Positions 48,901-59,060 of a stretch of DNA of 64,000 nucleotides are shown piece by piece. The stretch's first letter is position 1, and the number at the start of each line of letters is the position of its first letter. A model generated the notes under the pieces. That model was not told the DNA's origin, did no database searches, and saw only the letters and a program-made list of their open reading frames with translations. Source of the stretch: Mycteria americana (Eukaryota > Chordata > Aves > Ciconiiformes > Ciconiidae); NCBI RefSeq assembly GCF_035582795.1, contig NC_134369.1:62620001-62684000 (forward strand), given 5' to 3'. The translations under genes were made by a program, and so were the position numbers.

Positions 48901-51900
48901 TCTGGTTACAGACTAGCCAAGCTGGCTTGTTCCTACCAGCCCAATGTGGTGCATGGTAACATGGTCCAAATTCTGCTGGTTTAGATGCAACTTCCCCAGA
49001 AGAGACCACACAAGTTTTTCATTAGAGTCCGTAACACAAGTTCAGAAGCTGCCATTTTGCCCAACAGTATCAAACACAACCAAAACTGCAAGATTTTTTT
49101 GCAGGGACTTTGTACGACTCCTCCCTTCCAGGCATACTCACCAAATACCCCTGGCATCAGGCCAATCTCGTGCCATCCCAGATGCCAACAGAAGAGGAGA
49201 AACCGGCTTGTCAAACAAGAAATGATCATCAATCAGCTGCTGCTGCTCTGCATCAGTCATGTTCCTCAGAGCATAGTACTTCCCCTTGAGATCACCCTCC
49301 AGGCTACCCAGAGCTGAAAGAGAGAGTCACTTTTAGGATGGGACCAAAGCTGCTAGACATTCCCAGCACTTTAGAGACCACACACAAAGTATGGCAATGT
49401 CTGATCTGCTGGGTTTGGTTCCTCCCTTGCTTTCATCTGCAATGGCGATGCCTTTGTGGCATTACAGAACTTAAGGCAGTATCAGATGATTTGCCTGCAC
49501 CTTCCAGGCATATACAAGTAGCCTTTGTTCCCTTACAAGCAGTATAGAATCATTACTGCTGCTTAACTGTAGAAGTGGAGCATTTTCTTCCAAGGAGAAT
49601 CAAGGTCATGAATATAACAAACAGTATTATTCTAGTCAAGGACTGTTACCCTGTCCTTGAGAGGCTTTGGAACAACTACACTCTCAGTCTCCAGAATTGC
49701 ACCTTGAGTGTATCCTCTCCTCTCACTTAATGGAGTTGGGAGGCAACAGGAAAAAACCTGCAGCTGAGGAGTTCCACTGAAAACTAGGGCTTACTTTAGT
49801 CAACTGCACATTTGGAGCAAGACTACACCTCTAAGCAAGCTGAACGTTAATGAAAGTCAATTAAAAGCAGCCACAAAATACTGCAGCTATGACTCAAGCC
49901 CTGAAGTTGCTACATACCTGTTACATTTCGGGTTTGAGCCATGATGAACCAACCTCTTTCCCCACACACATAGAAAGAAGCTTTCAAAATCAGCAAAGGT
50001 CAACTTAATGCAGGCCGACTTCCCTGACATGTGCTCTTGCTGTCAGCTACAAACTGCAATGCTGATGCAGCTGTAATGTAATGAGCCTTTTTCAGGAAAG
50101 GCTCCATGTTCAGACTAAGTCTTGAGGGAAGCTGCTTTTGCCAACTGCCTTCATTTTCAAACTGCAAAGAACACCTCTTGTGCAAAGGACATAAGTATTT
50201 TCCCCGATGCACCCAATTCTCACTTTACCTTCCACAGAGAGCTTTTCGATAGCCCGCCTCTCTCCTCGACTACAGTGCGGGGGAAGACAGAATCCACGGA
50301 TGCTTCTACCAGTTCTGACACGGGAGCTTAGCACGTAATTGGGATCCAGGTCATCACCTCCCTACAAGATTAGGAAACCAGTGAGTACAACCCTGTTGCC
50401 AAGATACCTACCCTAAATACATGTAGCTCCCATGCATTTAAGCATGCACCTTATACTTTGAGATATTGACTACTCTGCCTGTAAGCCAGTGTCTTACTTC
50501 AGGACTATTTTCTTCAGCATTAGCTCAAGTATCTGTGTAACACAACCCTTGTTTCAAGGTTATGGCTACTAAGTAGTGATAGAAGATAGGGATACCACCA
50601 GACCATCAGTTCTATGTCCATTTCAGACTATGGTCTGTGCTTCTATTACCCCTTCAGATCTGCAATCTAGAAGTATCAACACAAGGCAAACCCTTGTTGT
50701 TTAGGTAGGTGTTTACTTTTGCAAATGAGAATTATTCACTACTGTCATCCAAAATATCTTAATTTGTTTTTGAGATGACCTATGGCTAGCCAATCAACAT
50801 GGCATTAGGAATTCCTAGAGTCTACAGTAACATTTAAAAATCCATAAAGCAGGCAGAAATCCTTACAGCCATAACAAAGTCTATTCTATAGTATGAGACC
50901 ACCAGGGGATATTTAAGATACAAGATCAGATAGTAGAAAGTGTTAAGTTTTATGACAAGTCCTTGACTCCCAGGACAGTGCTGTTTCACTTGACTACTAC
51001 AGCCCACAGTTCAGAGAAATAGATGTTGAACATGTTTGGCATGACCTGCGCTGCAGCAGCACATGAAGCAAGCTCCTGCTGCATGCCAGCTGCCTGGTTC
51101 TACCCAGCCACCGACATCTACAGCAGCAAGCTCTTAAGTCTGATTGCCCTGGACACACAGCCTGTGGGTCTTTGCTGGGTGAAAGTGAGGGGGCAGAGCC
51201 TGAGCAATCAGTTTAGGCAGCTGCCAACAACTTTACCCAGTCCTCAGACCACTAGGCATCAGTAATTGATCAAAAGTTTATACCTGCAAGTTATCAGCAT
51301 TCAGGTCAGTCTTGTGCTCATCAGTTGGTTTGTAGCCACCATGCCTGTCTTCAATAACCGGATCAAAGAGTTCCTTAAACACATCATAGGATTCTTCATC
51401 ACCAGCTACACATCCTACTGTCATTATGAAGGGATGGCCTGGAGTGGTAATAAAGTCAGAAGAGCTAAGTTTGGGTGATGTTTGGCTGTACTCCAGCACA
51501 GCACTAACCAGGCAAGTTCTTTAGTGGTAGGTCTAGTCACGTAGAAATGCATTCTTACATAAAAACATTTGGAGAGACCCTACATTTTACACTTCATCCA
51601 GGTAGTCAAATGCAGTGCTATGGAAACCCATACCTGTTGCCATTAAACCACGCTCATTTGTCAAGCTTGGTTTAGGACAAATTTGCACAGCACATCCAAT
51701 ATCACTAGCTAATTTAGACCACCGGATAGAACTTTACATCTAAACAATCATGCTTTGCTGTAAGCAAGCATACTTTGCTTTTTGTTCCTTCTGCTACAGA
51801 CAGAGGTACATTTCTGTAGTCTGCTCATAAATACCACCTCCACAAGATTCATTTTAAGTCACCACATTCAAAAGCACCAGTTACTTCAGCTGGCTCACAC

Positions 51901-52766
51901 AGAATATTCTCAACGCATTTTACCAGGATTATCAACCCCAGTCTGAATGACATCATCCAGGGTGAAGCCACTGGGCGTGACTCTGTCTCTCAGTTTCTTG
52001 TATAAATCCAGGGTTAGAACTTTGGCCATGTGGTTGTTGTGGGCGCTCAGGTCCGGGTACTCCTCATCAGGAGGCAGTCTCTGATTATTTAGTTGGGCCA
52101 TTTTGATATTGCTAGAGTAAAAATAAATACTGTAATGTTAACATGTAAACACATCTGCTCCCCCTTTTTTCATAGAAGTGCTTGAGAACATCACATAACC
52201 AGTTTGGAATAGGAATAGACCAGAACAGCCAGGTAAGCCCACATAACGTCAGGGTTGGGTTTTTTCCCCCCTGGTTGTGTTATAATTAGAATACATTTGG
52301 TTTAGTTTTTTTTTTTGTTCAGATTGAAAGTATTTAGCAGAGCAGTTACATAATTGAAGTGTCTGGGAATTGATATGTCAGATCACAGCAAGGAAGATGG
52401 CTTGATAGAACAAGGCCTCTTTTAACACAGCCATGCATTTCGAGCCGTCTCTCAATGCTTTACGAGATTTGCCTCTCAGCAGCTCAAGAGCTTTGGGTGC
52501 CCTTGTCAAGAAGCACTTCCAGTCAGAAGGGAGAACAGATCATTATGCAGATCTAACGGTCCCCAGCCGTTACCTGGGTTGTCAACCCCAGTCTGGATGA
52601 CATCATCCAGCGTAAATCCACTGGAAGTCTGTTTATCCCTCAATTTCTTGTACAGGTCCAGGGTCAGCACCTTGGCCATGTGATTGTTGTGAACGCTCAG
52701 GTCGGGGAACTCGTCATCGGTAGAGTACTTCATCTTCAGAAGGTTGTGGCTGTTTGAGAAGGGCAT
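45775..52766 (-). CDS. CKB: CKB, brain-type creatine kinase (complete, spliced)
   Basis: Cytosolic B-type creatine kinase transfers phosphate between ATP and creatine, buffering ATP in brain and other high-demand tissues; it works as a dimer. Joined minus-strand exons 52766-52574 (or 52101-51924), 51438-51284, 50361-50229, 49313-49142, 47579-47456, 46727-46538 and 45953-45775 give 1,146 bases: 381 codons plus TAA, the expected length for CKB. All junctions are GT-AG and the phases agree. The active-site block CPSNLGTG is intact, with Cys at residue 283. Other signatures are [40 protein letters not shown] and the end [13 protein letters not shown]. There are two alternative first coding exons. 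The gene faces MARK3 tail-to-tail and TRMT61A head-to-head. No damage is seen. Confidence 0.97.
46538..46727 (-). CDS. CKB: CKB exon 7 with active-site cysteine
   Basis: A 190-base exon, acceptor TTTATAG and donor GTGAGA. It encodes [60 protein letters not shown] and RGTG. The Cys of CPSNLGTG is residue 283 of the joined protein, the known reactive cysteine of creatine kinases. Not visible as one ORF because it has no internal in-frame start at its beginning. Confidence 0.97.
47456..47579 (-). CDS. CKB: CKB exon 6
   Basis: A 124-base exon, acceptor CTTCTAG and donor GTAAAT. It encodes [20 protein letters not shown], then [20 protein letters not shown] and Q. It contains the conserved NEEDH motif of the creatine-binding and active-site region, and it ends on a codon boundary. 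Confidence 0.97.
49142..49313 (-). CDS. CKB: CKB exon 5
   Basis: A 172-base exon after CTTTCAG and before donor GTGAGT. It encodes [40 protein letters not shown] and [18 protein letters not shown]. It is too fragmented by stops on either side to appear as an ORF from a Met, but phase and sequence fit exactly between exons 4 and 6. Confidence 0.96.
50229..50361 (-). CDS. CKB: CKB exon 4
   Basis: A 133-base exon after ATCTTGTAG, ending at donor GTAAAG. It encodes [20 protein letters not shown], then [20 protein letters not shown] and LSVE. The RTGRS arginines belong to the nucleotide-binding region of phosphagen kinases (family knowledge). Confidence 0.96.
51284..51438 (-). CDS. CKB: CKB exon 3
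   Basis: A 155-base exon after CACTCCAG, ending at donor GTATAA on a codon boundary. It encodes [20 protein letters not shown], then the [20 protein letters not shown] segment and NADNLQ. Both alternative first exons end in the phase this exon needs. Confidence 0.96.
51924..52101 (-). CDS. CKB: CKB alternative first coding exon 2b (MAQLNNQR form)
   Basis: A second start exon lies about 460 bases downstream of exon 2a. Acceptor TACTCTAG is followed by CAATATCAAA and ATG. It encodes [20 protein letters not shown], then [20 protein letters not shown], and ends VDNP plus one base at donor GTAAAA, 59 codons plus one base. From PDLS onward, 40 of 44 residues match exon 2a, while synonymous sites differ at many codons, so this is an old tandem exon duplication kept under selection. 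It corresponds to the Bb-CK form described in chicken (literature knowledge). The form is five residues shorter than the 2a form. Confidence 0.95.
52574..52766 (-). CDS. CKB: CKB alternative first coding exon 2a (MPFSNSHN form)
   Basis: ATG at 52766-52764 opens [20 protein letters not shown] followed by [20 protein letters not shown] and ends VDNP plus one base, at donor GTAACG. This is 64 codons plus one base. It is the N-terminus I recall for the major chicken B-CK form (Ba) and for mammalian CKB-like starts. An acceptor (CTGCAG or CAGTAG) lies 8-11 bases before the ATG, so an upstream non-coding exon splices here. An earlier in-frame Met is upstream of that acceptor and is not used. Confidence 0.95.
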
Positions 52767-53671
52767 GTCTGACCCTACTGCAGTCACTAGGGGAGAAAGA
52801 GGGGAAGCCTATCACTGGGGGCTTGGCAGGCCTCCACACCACCTGGGGTGGGAAGCTAGGCACCCAGGCAAGGTCACCTTGGCTGTTGTGCTACCCCTAC
52901 CTTTTACACCTTTGTTGCTACAACGCCTTCCACAAGGGCCAAGGAGGAGGAAAGAAAAAAGTTCTTCACCTCCACCAGCCTTGCCCCGTCCTTAAACATC
53001 CCAGCCGCAAGGGCAGGGGCTCTCCCCGCTCCTCCGGGGCACCGCCCGGGTGAAAGGACGCGCCCAAGGTCGCGCAGAGCGGCCGTGGCAGCGCCGGGCA
53101 GACCCCCACCGGCGGCTCTGGGGCGGGAGGAGCGTCTGGGCCGCCGCGGGGCTGGGGGGGTCGGCCCCGCCGGGACCCCGGGCCGGGCGACAGGTGAGCG
53201 GGGCGGCACCGCGATGCCCTCGGTGGGCGGTCACGCCTCCTCCCGCCGCTGCCGGGCGGGAGGGACCCGCCGCGCCCCGGCCCGAGGAGCGATAGCGCCC
53301 GGCACCCTCCACGCCGGCTTGGGAGCGGAGGGGTGGGAAGCACCCAACAAGCCATTATACAACAGACGGCTCCCTCGGGGGACCTGGCTGGGGCGAGCAT
53401 ATGTAACTACCCTGCTAAATACCGGGTTAATCTGGTTTTAGAGTGGGGCCCGCTCCAGCTGGGGGCAAGCCCGGTAAGCACCTGCGCCGCGCCCCGCTGG
53501 AGCTCCGCGCCACGTCCCCCACCCCTGCCCCCCGCTGCCCCCCGCCGCCCCGCTCCCCCTCCTCAGCCGGACCGGCTCCACCCCACGCAGTGGGGGGCGG
53601 GGGAGAATAATGTAAAAAAAAAAAAATCTTGTTTTAAAGCTGCAGGACGGCTCGGCTGCCCCGGGACTTAC

Positions 53672-53755
53672 CGAGGGCTCCGCAGCCAAAGCAAGGAGCT
53701 CAACGCCCGCTCAACGCCCGCTCAACGCCCGCTGCTCTCGAGCCGGAGTGGAGCC
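53672..53755 (-). other. CKB: CKB non-coding first exon (5'UTR)
   Basis: A strong donor (CTCG/GTAAGT) ends this exon at 53672. The TATATAAAA box at 53785-53777 predicts a transcription start near 53755. The exon would be about 80 bases, without a start codon, and splices to exon 2a or 2b. It contains three exact copies of AGCGGGCGTTG (minus strand). Confidence 0.75.
53701..53733 (-). repeat. Triplicated 11-base unit in the CKB 5'UTR
   Basis: Three perfect head-to-tail copies of CAACGCCCGCT on the + strand (AGCGGGCGTTG in the CKB transcript) occupy 53701-53711, 53712-53722 and 53723-53733, within the predicted first exon. Confidence 0.9.
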
Positions 53756-53776
53756 CCGGCGCCGCTGCCGCGCGTC

Positions 53777-53842
53777 TTTTATATAGAGCGCGACCCACCA
53801 GCCCATTGGCCGCTATTTATAGCCCATTCATTCCATTGGGCC
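53777..53842 (-). promoter_or_regulatory. CKB: CKB core promoter: two TATA-like and two CCAAT boxes
   Basis: Read on the minus strand the order is CCAAT (53839-53835), CTATAAATAG (53822-53813), CCAAT (53809-53805) and TATATAAAA (53785-53777). Mammalian CKB promoters are known to carry an upstream TATAAATA with a CCAAT on each side and a second weaker AT element nearer the start; here the downstream element is a good TATA box. A GGGGGCGGGG Sp1-type site lies at 53851-53860. Spacing places the start near 53755. Confidence 0.85.
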
Positions 53843-53892
53843 AGGCGCGGGGGGGCGGGGCGAGCGGCCTGCCGCCGGCCGGGCCCAGGCTT

Positions 53893-53904
53893 GCCGCCAT
53901 TTTG
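53893..53904 (+). promoter_or_regulatory. YY1-type motif GCCGCCATTTTG
   Basis: A full YY1 consensus lies about 140 bases upstream of the predicted CKB start. Such motifs often sit just downstream of start sites in CpG-island promoters. It may serve CKB or a divergent transcript; its use is unproven. Confidence 0.5.
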
Positions 53905-53999
53905 CTTGGCCTCGGGGAGGCAGAGCGGTGTGGAGCGGGGGGCGCGGCGGGGCCGGCGGGAGTCCGCCGGGGCTGCTCCTCGCAGCGGTGAGGCAACGG

Positions 54000-56900
54000 C
54001 GGCCTTGGTGGCTTCATTAAACACGTACATGCGTGCGGAAATCCATCTCCGCACTCCATCGGCCAAGGGTTGTCTGCAGGTGGCGGTGCCGTTGCACACC
54101 AACACGGGCATGTGGCCTGTTGCTGCTCAGGCTTCACACCTTGGTCACGGATTCAATAACGGGTGTAATAACCTGCCATGCTAAAAATAAGGGCTTTGTA
54201 GTGTCAGGACTGGCATGCCCTGAGTTGCGTGAGTGATGAACTGCCCCCAAGCTGGCTTGGCAGAAGCCACCAACGTGGCTGTGGATCTGGCCCTCAGCCG
54301 CCGGCACCCGAGAGCCGCGGCCTCGTTCCACAGAGGAAGGAGCTGCCGCTCGCCCTGCGCCTCGCTGCCACCACCTGCGAAGCCGTGGGCTCATTTTACA
54401 GTTTAATTTGAAAGCAAGTAGGGTGGTTGCGTAAAGCGCAGTGAGTCTCCTGCTCTTGTCATGTGCGAAAAAAGTCTTAAGTTTTACTGGAGAGTGGCTG
54501 ATTTCCCGCTGAAGACAGAAGCAGGAAGGCTGGGACTTGACGCATCTAAAGCTCACCTGAAATTCATGAAAATAGTTACTTCCACTGGTCTCTTTGTAGG
54601 CATGAGCAGGGTTTGTCCCAAAGCTAAGATGCAGCTGAGAATCCCATTGTTTGCAGAAATAAATATATTAATGTGAATGACTATCTTGATCTGACTTCCA
54701 CCTTTACATAATAGTTTCTTTATCTTTCTCTGACGTGTATTTGTCACGACAGAACCCACGTTTATCCTCCTGTCCAAACAGAGTGTACTTATCCACGTGA
54801 ATGCGGATCTGAGTCGCAGAGTTGCTTTCTTTGACACAAGTTGTGAATGTCGGAATGACATCAGCTGAAACTCTTTCCCCACCATAGTTCTTTCAGCACC
54901 ACAACCAGTACCCTCACCCCGACAACAAGAAGCATGTGCACTTAACAGAACTGCATAGGATTTTAAAAAAATAATAAACATATAGAGGAAATCATTACAA
55001 AATAAAAAGCATAGACTGCTTAAAATAAAAATGCATTGTGTTTGGCTGCCATCCAGATTTCCGAGTTATTTCAGGTCTGATAGACTGAGATGCTGAGTAT
55101 ACAGATCTCCAGTAGAAGCCAAGGGCTCAGCATCTGTGCAAGTCTGGTCTCTTATCTCCTGGATCAAAGAACAAATCCTCTCCCTAGGTCTCCTCTGCCT
55201 TTTTAACCTCACAAAATCTTCCCCTACTTTTTTCTAGTTTCACACATTGCTCATGCTTCAGAATAGTGGAAGTTGCAAATAATGCCATCACTAAGGAAGT
55301 ATTAAATGAATGTAAGTGTAAAATCATACCCAGAATCCTCAAAAAAAATGTGATATTGCCGGATGACCCCAGTTGCAACACTTTCTTTTTTTACCTTTTT
55401 TTAAATCTTTTTGTCAGTCACACATAGTTCTGATTGTGGCTTTTTTTTATGTGAAACACTCAGTTATTATTTTTAATTTATAACAACAGAAATAAAACTA
55501 AGAGCATTTTCTTACATTACACCATATTTTTGGGGTGTTTTTCTTCACAAAAAAAAGCACGTCAGGGTAGGTACTGAAGGCTCCTTCTGTCTTATTCCAT
55601 AATCTGTTGCCACACAAAGAGAGAAGCAATCAACTGTTCTGTACTATAATTGTTCTGTAGATTTGTGGAGTCAAGGTCACCTCAAGAACCAAAATCCAAG
55701 GATCCATTTCTATTCATTGGATATGCTCTTTCCCTCCCAGTCTTGCAGAACAGGGAATACCAGTCATTATAGTTATGGTAAGCTGGTAGTATTCGCAATG
55801 TGCCATTCATTACAGCACTCCTGACACAGACACCTCTTCTTCACAAAACTTTTGTCTGAAAAGAAGACATGGAAAGAGAGTCATGGGCGGAAAACAACCA
55901 AAATATATCCAATTTACATGTTTAATAAACAATGCACCCTCTACCCACTTTTCCTCACCGCTATTTGACAAATTCCTAGCATGCAGTAAGTCAGAAGTGG
56001 CCATTACCTCACTGGGTTTTATTCATAGAGCATTTTAAGATTTGCTGAAAGCTGTGTGTAAACTGGATCCTACCTTTGTTTCAGCATCCCATCCCAGCTT
56101 CCCTAGTGACTTAATTACAGATGCTGTGCAGTGTGTCAACAGTTTCTGATCAACCGTTTTATCTAGCTCATCTGCTGAGAGAATACTTTCTTTGGATAAG
56201 CCTGTATGGCCTGTTAGACTGTGATAAAGGCACCAATACGTACCTTCCGTGCTGGGATGATATCTTAGTGCATACTGACTTATACGCTATGTTGCCGTTC
56301 TGCAGCTCAGGATGGAAAGGTGGGGTGATTACTCCAGAGATCTCTGCACTGAGCTTTAACAATGAAGAATTAAGGGAAGTTAATCATGGGCCATGCAGCT
56401 AACTTCCTAAGAGGCTTAATTATAAATGTTGTGCAGTGTACAACTGCAAGAGGAGATGGGTGTTAGCTAGTGAATGTGTCTTCTGAAATTACTTGCGTGA
56501 ACGTAGGATGAACCTGAAGAATTAGGGGATAAACATCTTCTTGAAAATCCAGAAGAATATTCCAAATTAGGAAACAGCAAAAGAAAGTGGTTTGCTACAA
56601 ACAACTGAATTGTTTCCAATTCCTAACTGACAACTAAACAGCTAAATAAACAACTGACAAATAAACAACTAAACCAAACAACTTGAAAATTAAACATAAC
56701 ACTCATGTATCAGTAGATTAAAGAAATTGATTATAGCTGCATCTGCTTAACTTCTCAAGTGAAACTTCTCTTCCCATTTACATTTATCGCTTAAAATATA
56801 TTTGCCTAGTTATTATCCTTGGTGTATTTTTTCACACTGCTTAGGCAGTCTGTTGAAAATTACTGATCGTTCCCAGTGAGCTGAGTGCCTGTGGAAACTA

Positions 56901-58030
56901 GGAGTTGCTGAGTGTCTTGATCTTGCATACAGTTAGGCCCTCGGTGATCTGAACAGTAGTTCATCATGGGAAAGAAAGGACATAGGAACATAAACAATGA
57001 CAAATATAACCAATGACACTAAAAATGACAGAAAAAAAACAAGGTAGGTGCAAATATAAAGGCACAGTAGAGCCATGATTGCCAGTCTGAAAAACAGCTG
57101 AGTAGGAGTTCACAGTTTAAGAAACCTCTGAAGCTGCATACATTATGTTTAGATTAAATGGAGGAGAGTTTCATAACTAAATAACAAAGACTACTGCAAT
57201 TATGATATGGGCAGGTCAATAGCATAACAAAAAATAGGTTCTCACTGAAGGTAATGGGCAAAAATTGCCTTATGCTTGATGGAATCACAGTCATTAAAAA
57301 AATCACAAATTGTCATCTAAACAGCTCTCCGTTATTGTGTTCTTGATTGTGGAAGGACGACTTTTTCTCCACTGTTGTGCATTACAGGTTACTGGTGAAC
57401 GCAGCACCGTACAGAGTGTTATCTGATTTAGCGGGGAACTTTACCTCCACGTCCAGGGTGACTCACATGCTCTCTGCTATGCCCATACACCTCCCATGCC
57501 AGGTGGCCTGGGCTTGTTGCAAGCAGAAGATGAGGCGATACTCTCCTCCTTTGCTCCTCCTTGCCTCCTGACTACATCCCCCGTACCACTGGGGCACGCA
57601 GGGCTCTCCACATCACTTCAATCCTAAACATGAGACAGAAGTAGGAGTTAGTACCATGCTATTTGGGGTTTAGATAACGATTCCGCTGCTTCTGAGCCCA
57701 CATTGTGGTTTCTCCTACAGCTTTACGAAACCCGTATGGAGAGCTTGGTTGGCCTTGAGCTGCCTCTCCCCTGAGCAGGCTGCCCTGGGGAGGGCAGGCA
57801 GAGCTTTCTGGAAGCTGCCTGCCCAGGTGCCAGAGGTGAGGCCCAGGTCCACCGACGACAAAGGCACAGCCATTCTCCGGGGAAGGGGCTTCACCCCCGC
57901 TGGCCACAGCCCTCAAGACTCCCCAAACACACGGTTGATGGGTAACAAACATGAGCTCCTATTGGGTTCACTGGTAACCTTCATGGCCCTTCATAGCAAC
58001 CCGCTGGTCACTGGGACCCCTCAAATTTCA
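54000..58030. other. Spacer between the CKB and TRMT61A promoters, no gene seen
   Basis: AT-rich, mostly unique sequence between two CpG islands. It contains small runs of repeated AACAAC/AAATAAACAA-type sequence near 56620-56690. ORFs are short and unrecognised. It may contain shared regulatory sequence, but no specific element could be supported. Confidence 0.6.
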
Positions 58031-59060
58031 CCAAGAGGCGTGATGAACGGCGGCTGCCCCTCCGCGCCCTGACGGCCCCACAGCCGGCTGGGACCGCCGC
58101 CCCTCGCCGAGGCAGGACCACCCCGGCCGGCTCGGCGAGGGGTGACCGGAGGGCTGCGGAGGGCGGTCGGTGACCGTCCCCCCTCCTCAGGGACCCAGCA
58201 AGGAGCGCTGAGAGGATGGGAGGCTGGGTCGGCAGCGGCGGGCTCTGGGGCGGAAGACTGAGGGGACGGGCGCCTTGATCGGGCTGCAGGCGGTGGGGGC
58301 TGAAGGGTCGGCCGGCGAGAGCTCGGGCTGACCGCGCCGGGCACGGGCGGCGGCGACTCCCCGGCTCCAGGCAGGGCTGGCGGGGGCGGAGGCGGCGGGG
58401 AGGCGGGAGCGTCAGCAGCCTGCGACCGGGGCGGAAGGAGGCGCTGGGTGGGCACCGCGTGTGAGGAGAGCCGGGCCGGGCCTGCTGGCGGGGCTCAGCC
58501 CCGGAAGGTAACGGCTCTGGGGATGGGGAGAGCTGGTGGCTGCAGGGCGGGACGCGAGGTCCTGAGGAGCGGCGGGGGCCCTGGGACGAGGCAGGGCGAG
58601 GGCGCTCCCGCTCCCTGCGGAGCCGCCGCTCGGGCCCGTCACGGGTTAATGCTGCTCTCTTGCAGGCTCATCCCTCCTCTGACCCCGCCGGCGCGCTCTC
58701 CCTTTCCCTGCCTGGACTGTGCTTTTAACCCTCCCTCGGCAAATACCGAATTAAATCAATCAACTCTGGACACGGCCCCGGAGCACCCATTAGGTTTCCG
58801 GCTCCGCTGCGACGGGCTCATGCGCTCCCAGGGCGCGGGAACCGCGTTACCGCCCTCACGGCACGGGGCCGGGCTGCAGCTGCGGGGGCGCGGGGAGAAA
58901 CGGCCCTGGGGGAGGGCGGGAGGCCCTGCGACCGCGGGCAGCCTTTCTGGAACGGGTGGCCAGGTAGCGGATTCCCCAGCCTTCCTGTTACCGGGGGGCC
59001 TGCGCTGCCCGGGCGGCGAGACAGTTATGTCGGCCTCCTCCTCTCCTCCTCCTCGGGAGG
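58030..59060 (+). promoter_or_regulatory. TRMT61A: CpG island, probable TRMT61A promoter and first exon
   Basis: A GC- and CpG-rich block with no TATA box lies 2.3-3.3 kb upstream of the first coding exon of TRMT61A, as expected for a housekeeping promoter. A plausible donor (CCCCGGAAG/GTAACG) after 58507 could end a non-coding first exon; the same bases form an ETS-type CCGGAAG motif. The 241-codon ORF starting at 58448 crosses this donor and is probably not translated. Confidence 0.6.

Larger units (their letters stand above)
45954..52573 (-). other. CKB introns
   Basis: Six introns of roughly 0.46-2.1 kb lie between the CKB coding exons. All have GT-AG ends. The segment between exons 2a and 2b (52112-52573) contains a T-run near 52308-52317 but no other feature. 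The intron between exons 5 and 6 (47580-49141) contains two copies of GGTGACCTAC, near 48386 and 48543. I see no nested gene. Confidence 0.75.
52980..54000. other. CpG island over the CKB promoter and intron 1
   Basis: GC content and CpG density are high from within CKB intron 1 to about 250 bases upstream of the promoter. Long overlapping ORFs in this block are products of stop-poor GC-rich DNA. Confidence 0.85.

Noticed and set aside
53333-54184. 283-codon + strand ORF over the CKB promoter
   Set aside because: It runs antisense through the CKB promoter and exon 1 in a CpG island, is Pro/Ala/Arg-rich and matches no family. Stop-poor GC-rich DNA explains it.
58021-58455. 144-codon proline-rich minus-strand ORF
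   Set aside because: GC-rich shadow in the CpG island with no recognisable domain.
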